Assembly (NCBI GenBank): GCA_011391755.1
Contig: JAABPZ010000049.1
Coordinates: 1-8,550, forward strand
DNA: 8,550 nt
DNA from: Methanothrix sp.
GTDB lineage: Archaea; Halobacteriota; Methanosarcinia; Methanotrichales; Methanotrichaceae
Reading direction: 5' to 3'
Made by a program: the position numbers and the translations under genes. Numbering within the stretch: position 1 is the first letter of the stretch; the number at the start of each line of letters is the position of its first letter. The notes beneath the pieces were generated by a model. The model worked only from the letters and a program-made list of their open reading frames with translations. It was not told the DNA's origin and ran no database searches. Shown one piece after another: positions 6,343-8,550 of this stretch.

Positions 6343-6686
6343 TTAGATCTTATCCAGAGCCTTGACTACCTCGCCGAAGATGGTCTCGATATCGCCCCCA
6401 CCAAGCACGGTGGCGACGATGCCCCTCTTGCTGTAGTAGTCGATGAGCGGCTGGGTCTGGGCATGGTAGGCAGTCAGTCTCTGCTTGACTGTGGCCTTGT
6501 TATCGTCTGCCCTCTGGTACAGCTCGCCGCCCCAGGCATCGCATTTTCCTGCAACCTTTGGCTTATTGAAAGTAACGTGGTAGGTCGCGCCGCACTTGCA
6601 CATCCTTCTGCCTGGGGCAATGGTCCGGGGGAAGCCGTCCAGCATCCTGCGCCCAAAACGTCGTCATTGGCCAGGCGATCTCTGAG
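6343..6686 (-). pseudogene. adk: Broken adenylate kinase gene (bacterial-type, zinc-lid)
   Basis: An open frame of 100 codons (6645-6343) carries the C-terminal half of a long-form adenylate kinase: LDGFPRTIA at 2-10, GRRMCKCGATYH at 12-23, GGELYQRADDN at 39-49 and a normal C-terminus. Several defects show it is a relic. The N-terminal P-loop and AMP-binding half is absent. Residues typical of the segment just before LDGFPRT (RDRLANDDVLGAG, 6683-6645) lie in a different frame. The stretch between FPRTIA and GRR, about 30 residues in normal enzymes, is gone. The fourth lid cysteine, CDxCGG in relatives, is CDAWGG (Trp38), and the first pair is C-x-C. In the open frame an in-frame TGA lies a few codons upstream. 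Without the P-loop it cannot bind ATP normally, so another adenylate kinase must serve the cell. A short expressed peptide is possible but not indicated. Confidence 0.85.
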
Positions 6687-6902
6687 GGAAAATCCTCGAT
6701 TTTTTGGCCCCTTGACATATCAGAACCCTCCCTCATCAATTGAGGAAATTATCCGGTTCGACCGTAATTATGACAGGGGTACGATTCATCCCCAAACTTC
6801 AGGCTGGGAAGGAAGTCACGAAAAAATTATAATGACATGCTAGCCGAATGCAGCCAAAATATATATGCTCACTGAGATTACACAAGTGCTGCGAGGGAGA
6901 TT
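6687..6902. other. AT-rich non-coding region between the adk remnant and tpiA
   Basis: No convincing gene is present in these 216 bases, and no trace of the adenylate kinase P-loop was found on either strand. The region holds a short hairpin, CCTCA at 6731-6735 with TGAGG at 6741-6745. It also has two AATTAT copies near 6748 and 6766, an AAAAAATTATAATG stretch at 6821-6834 that could be a second TATA element in either direction, and the tpiA promoter at its right end. It was probably the 5' part of the adk gene and its promoter before decay (inference). Confidence 0.5.
6854..6867 (+). promoter_or_regulatory. TATA promoter of the tpiA-acyP-ferredoxin-GGR operon
   Basis: AAAATATATATGC at 6857-6867 is a strong archaeal TATA box. 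Initiation would be expected near 6887-6892, giving a leader of only about 12-16 bases that includes GAGGGAG at 6893-6899, the purine-rich ribosome site just before ATG 6903. It is the only clear promoter seen before the four overlapping or closely spaced genes downstream. Confidence 0.65.
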
Positions 6903-7571
6903 ATGACCTTAATCGTGCTCAACTTCAAGACCTATCGTGAATCGACCGGCTCGGAAGCGCTACGCCTGGCGGAGATCTGCGAGGACATTTCCCGGGATTA
7001 TTCCGTGCAAATCGTAGTTGTGCCCCAGGTAGCCGATATCCAGACCATCTCAAAAGCCGTAAAGATACCGGTCTATGCTCAGCATGTAGACGGAGTTTTA
7101 TATGGCGGCTTTACGGGCCATGTGACTGCTGCATCCTTGAAAGCTGCGGGAGCTGTCGGATCTCTCATCAACCACTCCGAGCGAAGGCTCAAGCTGGCTG
7201 ATATTGAAGCCTCCATCTCCGCCTGCCGCCAGGTCGATCTAAAGACGATCGTCTGTACCAACAACGTGGCCACAACCCGTGCCTCGGCTGCACTGGAGCC
7301 GGACTATGTGGCTGTGGAGCCGCCCGAGTTGATCGGCAGCGGCATTCCTGTATCCAAGGCCAATCCACTGGTCATTTCACAGTCCGTTGATGCCGTCAAA
7401 CGAATTGCTCCGAATGTTGGTGTGCTCTGCGGTGCGGGAATAACCCACGGCGAAGATCTGAAAAGCGCTCTAGAGCTGGGATCGGTGGGGGTCTTGCTCG
7501 CTTCCGGAATTATCAAGGCAAAAGACCAGCGCAAGGCTTTGGAAGACCTGGTGACGGGAGCCAGAAAATGA
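6903..7571 (+). CDS. tpiA: Triosephosphate isomerase, archaeal type
   Basis: This 222-residue TIM barrel interconverts dihydroxyacetone phosphate and glyceraldehyde 3-phosphate. It has the compact archaeal length rather than the roughly 250 residues of bacterial enzymes. The substrate-binding Lys9 lies in LNFKTY, the catalytic His91 in INHSERR at 89-95, and the catalytic Glu139 in AVEPPELIGSG at 137-147, which includes the archaeal loop-6 sequence. A phosphate-binding glycine stretch, CGAGI, is at 176-180. Start ATG 6903 follows GAGGGAG. The stop overlaps the acylphosphatase start (ATGA at 7568-7571), indicating translational coupling. Dihydroxyacetone phosphate is also the precursor of archaeal glycerol-1-phosphate, which gives a metabolic reason for linkage to the lipid reductase downstream (inference). 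Confidence 0.97.
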   Translation: MTLIVLNFKTYRESTGSEALRLAEICEDISRDYSVQIVVVPQVADIQTISKAVKIPVYAQHVDGVLYGGFTGHVTAASLKAAGAVGSLINHSERRLKLADIEASISACRQVDLKTIVCTNNVATTRASAALEPDYVAVEPPELIGSGIPVSKANPLVISQSVDAVKRIAPNVGVLCGAGITHGEDLKSALELGSVGVLLASGIIKAKDQRKALEDLVTGARK

Positions 7572-7834
7572 TCGCGGTGCACGTTCGTATCTCAGGTCGA
7601 GTGCAGGGTGTTTTCTATCGTGCCTTTACTCAAGAGCGGGCCCGGGCTCTGGGGGTGAATGGCTTTGTGAGAAACATTCCAGGCGGTGGAGTGGAGGCTA
7701 TGCTGGAGGGAGAGAGAAAGAGCGTAGGAGAATTGCTCAAAGCCATGAAGTCTGGACCCAGTGGAGCCATAATCCTGGGGATGGAGTTCTCCGAGTTGGA
7801 AAGCAAAGGGTACGAGGATTTTGAAATAAAATAG
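7568..7834 (+). CDS. acyP: Acylphosphatase
   Basis: This 88-residue protein hydrolyses acyl phosphates such as acetyl phosphate or 1,3-bisphosphoglycerate. The signature GRVQGVFYRAF at 10-20 contains the phosphate-binding Arg18, and GFVRNIPGGGVEA at 32-44 contains the catalytic Asn36. The length is that of the typical single-domain enzyme. The start overlaps the tpiA stop by four bases. The ferredoxin gene begins 11 bases after its stop, and that gene's ribosome site uses the last base of this stop. Its physiological substrate is unknown, as for most prokaryotic acylphosphatases. Location next to tpiA suggests a carbon-metabolism housekeeping role, but the link may be only positional. Confidence 0.96.
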   Translation: MIAVHVRISGRVQGVFYRAFTQERARALGVNGFVRNIPGGGVEAMLEGERKSVGELLKAMKSGPSGAIILGMEFSELESKGYEDFEIK

Positions 7835-7845
7835 GATGTGATCTC

Positions 7846-8016
7846 ATGCTTACCGTCAACAGATACAAATGCTGCTACTGCGGTGCCTGCGTCGGAGTCT
7901 GCCCGACATGTGCCCTGGAGCTGGTGGAGACCTGGCTCGAGGTCTCGGCAGAGTGTAAAGAGTGCAGCCTGTGCACCAAGATATGTCCAGTGGGAGCCCT
8001 GGAGGTCAAAGCATGA
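7846..8016 (+). CDS. Small 2[4Fe-4S] ferredoxin, likely partner of geranylgeranyl reductase
   Basis: This short gene encodes 56 residues with two complete cluster motifs: Cys9, Cys12, Cys15, Cys19-Pro and Cys37, Cys40, Cys43, Cys47-Pro. Each follows the CX2CX2CX3CP pattern of clostridial-type ferredoxins. Extra cysteines are Cys10 and Cys22. It is a soluble electron carrier. A good ribosome site, GGATGTGAT at 7834-7842, precedes ATG 7846. The stop overlaps the ATG of the reductase (ATGA at 8013-8016), so the two are translated together. In Methanosarcina acetivorans a neighbouring ferredoxin is known to support geranylgeranyl reductase in lipid saturation, and the same arrangement here implies the same role. 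The gene is easy to miss because of its length. Confidence 0.93.
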   Translation: MLTVNRYKCCYCGACVGVCPTCALELVETWLEVSAECKECSLCTKICPVGALEVKA

Positions 8017-8550
8017 AGTGCGACTTGATCGTGGTAGGAGGGGGGCCGGGCGGATCAATGGCCGCCAAGACGGCCGCTCAGGCCGGCCTCAAGGTCGTCA
8101 TGCTGGAAAAACGCCAGGAGATCGGCGATCCGGTGCGCTGTGCGGAGGGCGTTAGCAAGAGGGCCTTATGCCGCATGATGTTGCCCGAGCCGGAATGGAT
8201 ATCTTCCGAGGTAAAGGGCGCTAGAATCTATGCACCGGACGGGACGAGCATCGTCATGTCCGAGGACAAGAGCGGCGACGAGGTGGGCTACGTCCTGGAG
8301 AGGAAGATCTTCGATCGAGGCCTGGCCATGCAGGCTGCCCAGGCGGGGGCCAAGATCTTTGTTAAGACCAGGGCTTTGGGTCTGCTAAAGAAGGACGGAG
8401 TCATTTGTGGAGTGTCCGCACTTCGTTTGGGCGAGCCCCTGCAGATCGAGGCGCCCCTGATCATCGGTGCGGACGGAGTGGAGTCCAAGGTGGGACGCTG
8501 GGCAGGTATTGATACCACCTTGAAGCTGCAAGATATCGAATCTTGCGCCC
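8013..8550 (+). CDS. Digeranylgeranylglycerophospholipid reductase (geranylgeranyl reductase family), N-terminal part
   Basis: The first 179 residues of a flavoprotein of the geranylgeranyl reductase family are present, and the gene runs off the right edge. Family members are usually about 390-410 residues, so less than half is seen. It begins with an FAD-binding Rossmann motif, VVGGGPGGS at 7-15, with Glu32 at the ribose-binding position. RCAEGVSKRAL at 42-52 carries the conserved cysteine (Cys43) near the flavin. YVLERKIFDRGLA at 93-105 and GADGVESKVGR at 152-162 are further family blocks. The enzyme saturates the geranylgeranyl chains of archaeal membrane lipids, using FAD and an electron donor. 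The start ATG overlaps the ferredoxin stop. Some relatives act on other isoprenoids (menaquinone side chains, for example), so the exact substrate is inferred from archaeal context. Confidence 0.92.
   Translation, partial: MKCDLIVVGGGPGGSMAAKTAAQAGLKVVMLEKRQEIGDPVRCAEGVSKRALCRMMLPEPEWISSEVKGARIYAPDGTSIVMSEDKSGDEVGYVLERKIFDRGLAMQAAQAGAKIFVKTRALGLLKKDGVICGVSALRLGEPLQIEAPLIIGADGVESKVGRWAGIDTTLKLQDIESCA

Noticed and set aside
6731..6745. Inverted repeat CCTCA / TGAGG as a terminator or operator
   Set aside because: The stem is only five pairs with no T-run and no clear position relative to a promoter.
6755..6763. GGTTCGACC resembling a tRNA T-loop
   Set aside because: The flanking bases do not form the T stem, and no acceptor or anticodon arm can be found nearby, so neither a tRNA nor a tRNA-end attachment site is supported.
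6280..6843. Plus-strand frame of 187 codons over the adk remnant
   Set aside because: It is antisense to clear adenylate kinase codons and has no recognisable motif.

Overview
The window reads as chromosome of a methanogenic euryarchaeon, most likely of the Methanotrichales/Methanosarcinales type (inference). The support is an archaeal Nre-family protein, an archaeal-type triosephosphate isomerase and UMP kinase, a ferredoxin fused by ATGA overlap to a geranylgeranyl reductase (archaeal lipid saturation), TATA-box promoters placed for leaderless transcripts, and a long membrane-anchored NB-ARC/TPR protein of a sort common in these genomes. No rRNA, tRNA, CRISPR array, transposase or integrase was seen.

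Layout. At the left edge, the N-terminal 143 residues of an Nre protein run leftward out of the window (1-429, minus). It is divergent from a rightward pair, hisI (494-832) and a radical SAM gene (832-2001), which overlap by one base. After an AT-rich gap comes an HTH-CBS regulator (2123-3010). It converges on, and overlaps by 14 bp, a UMP kinase gene (pyrH, 2997-3671, minus). A perfect hairpin plus T-run, probably the terminator of the CBS gene, lies inside the pyrH coding end.

The middle is a 2.5-kb minus-strand gene (3742-6288, TTG start) for a two-helix membrane-anchored STAND NTPase ending in six near-identical 40-residue TPR units. Upstream of it on the same strand is a broken adenylate kinase gene (6343-6686). 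Its P-loop half is missing, its reading frame is disrupted, about 30 central residues are deleted, and one lid cysteine is Trp. The STAND gene sits between a UMP kinase gene and this adenylate kinase relic, so this is the accessory or rearranged part of the window.

The right part is a tight rightward operon, tpiA, acylphosphatase, 2[4Fe-4S] ferredoxin and geranylgeranyl reductase (6903 to the window end). It has one clear TATA promoter and start/stop overlaps between genes. It links triose phosphate metabolism (DHAP is the precursor of the glycerol-1-phosphate backbone) with reduction of isoprenoid lipid chains. The ferredoxin is the likely electron donor of the reductase.
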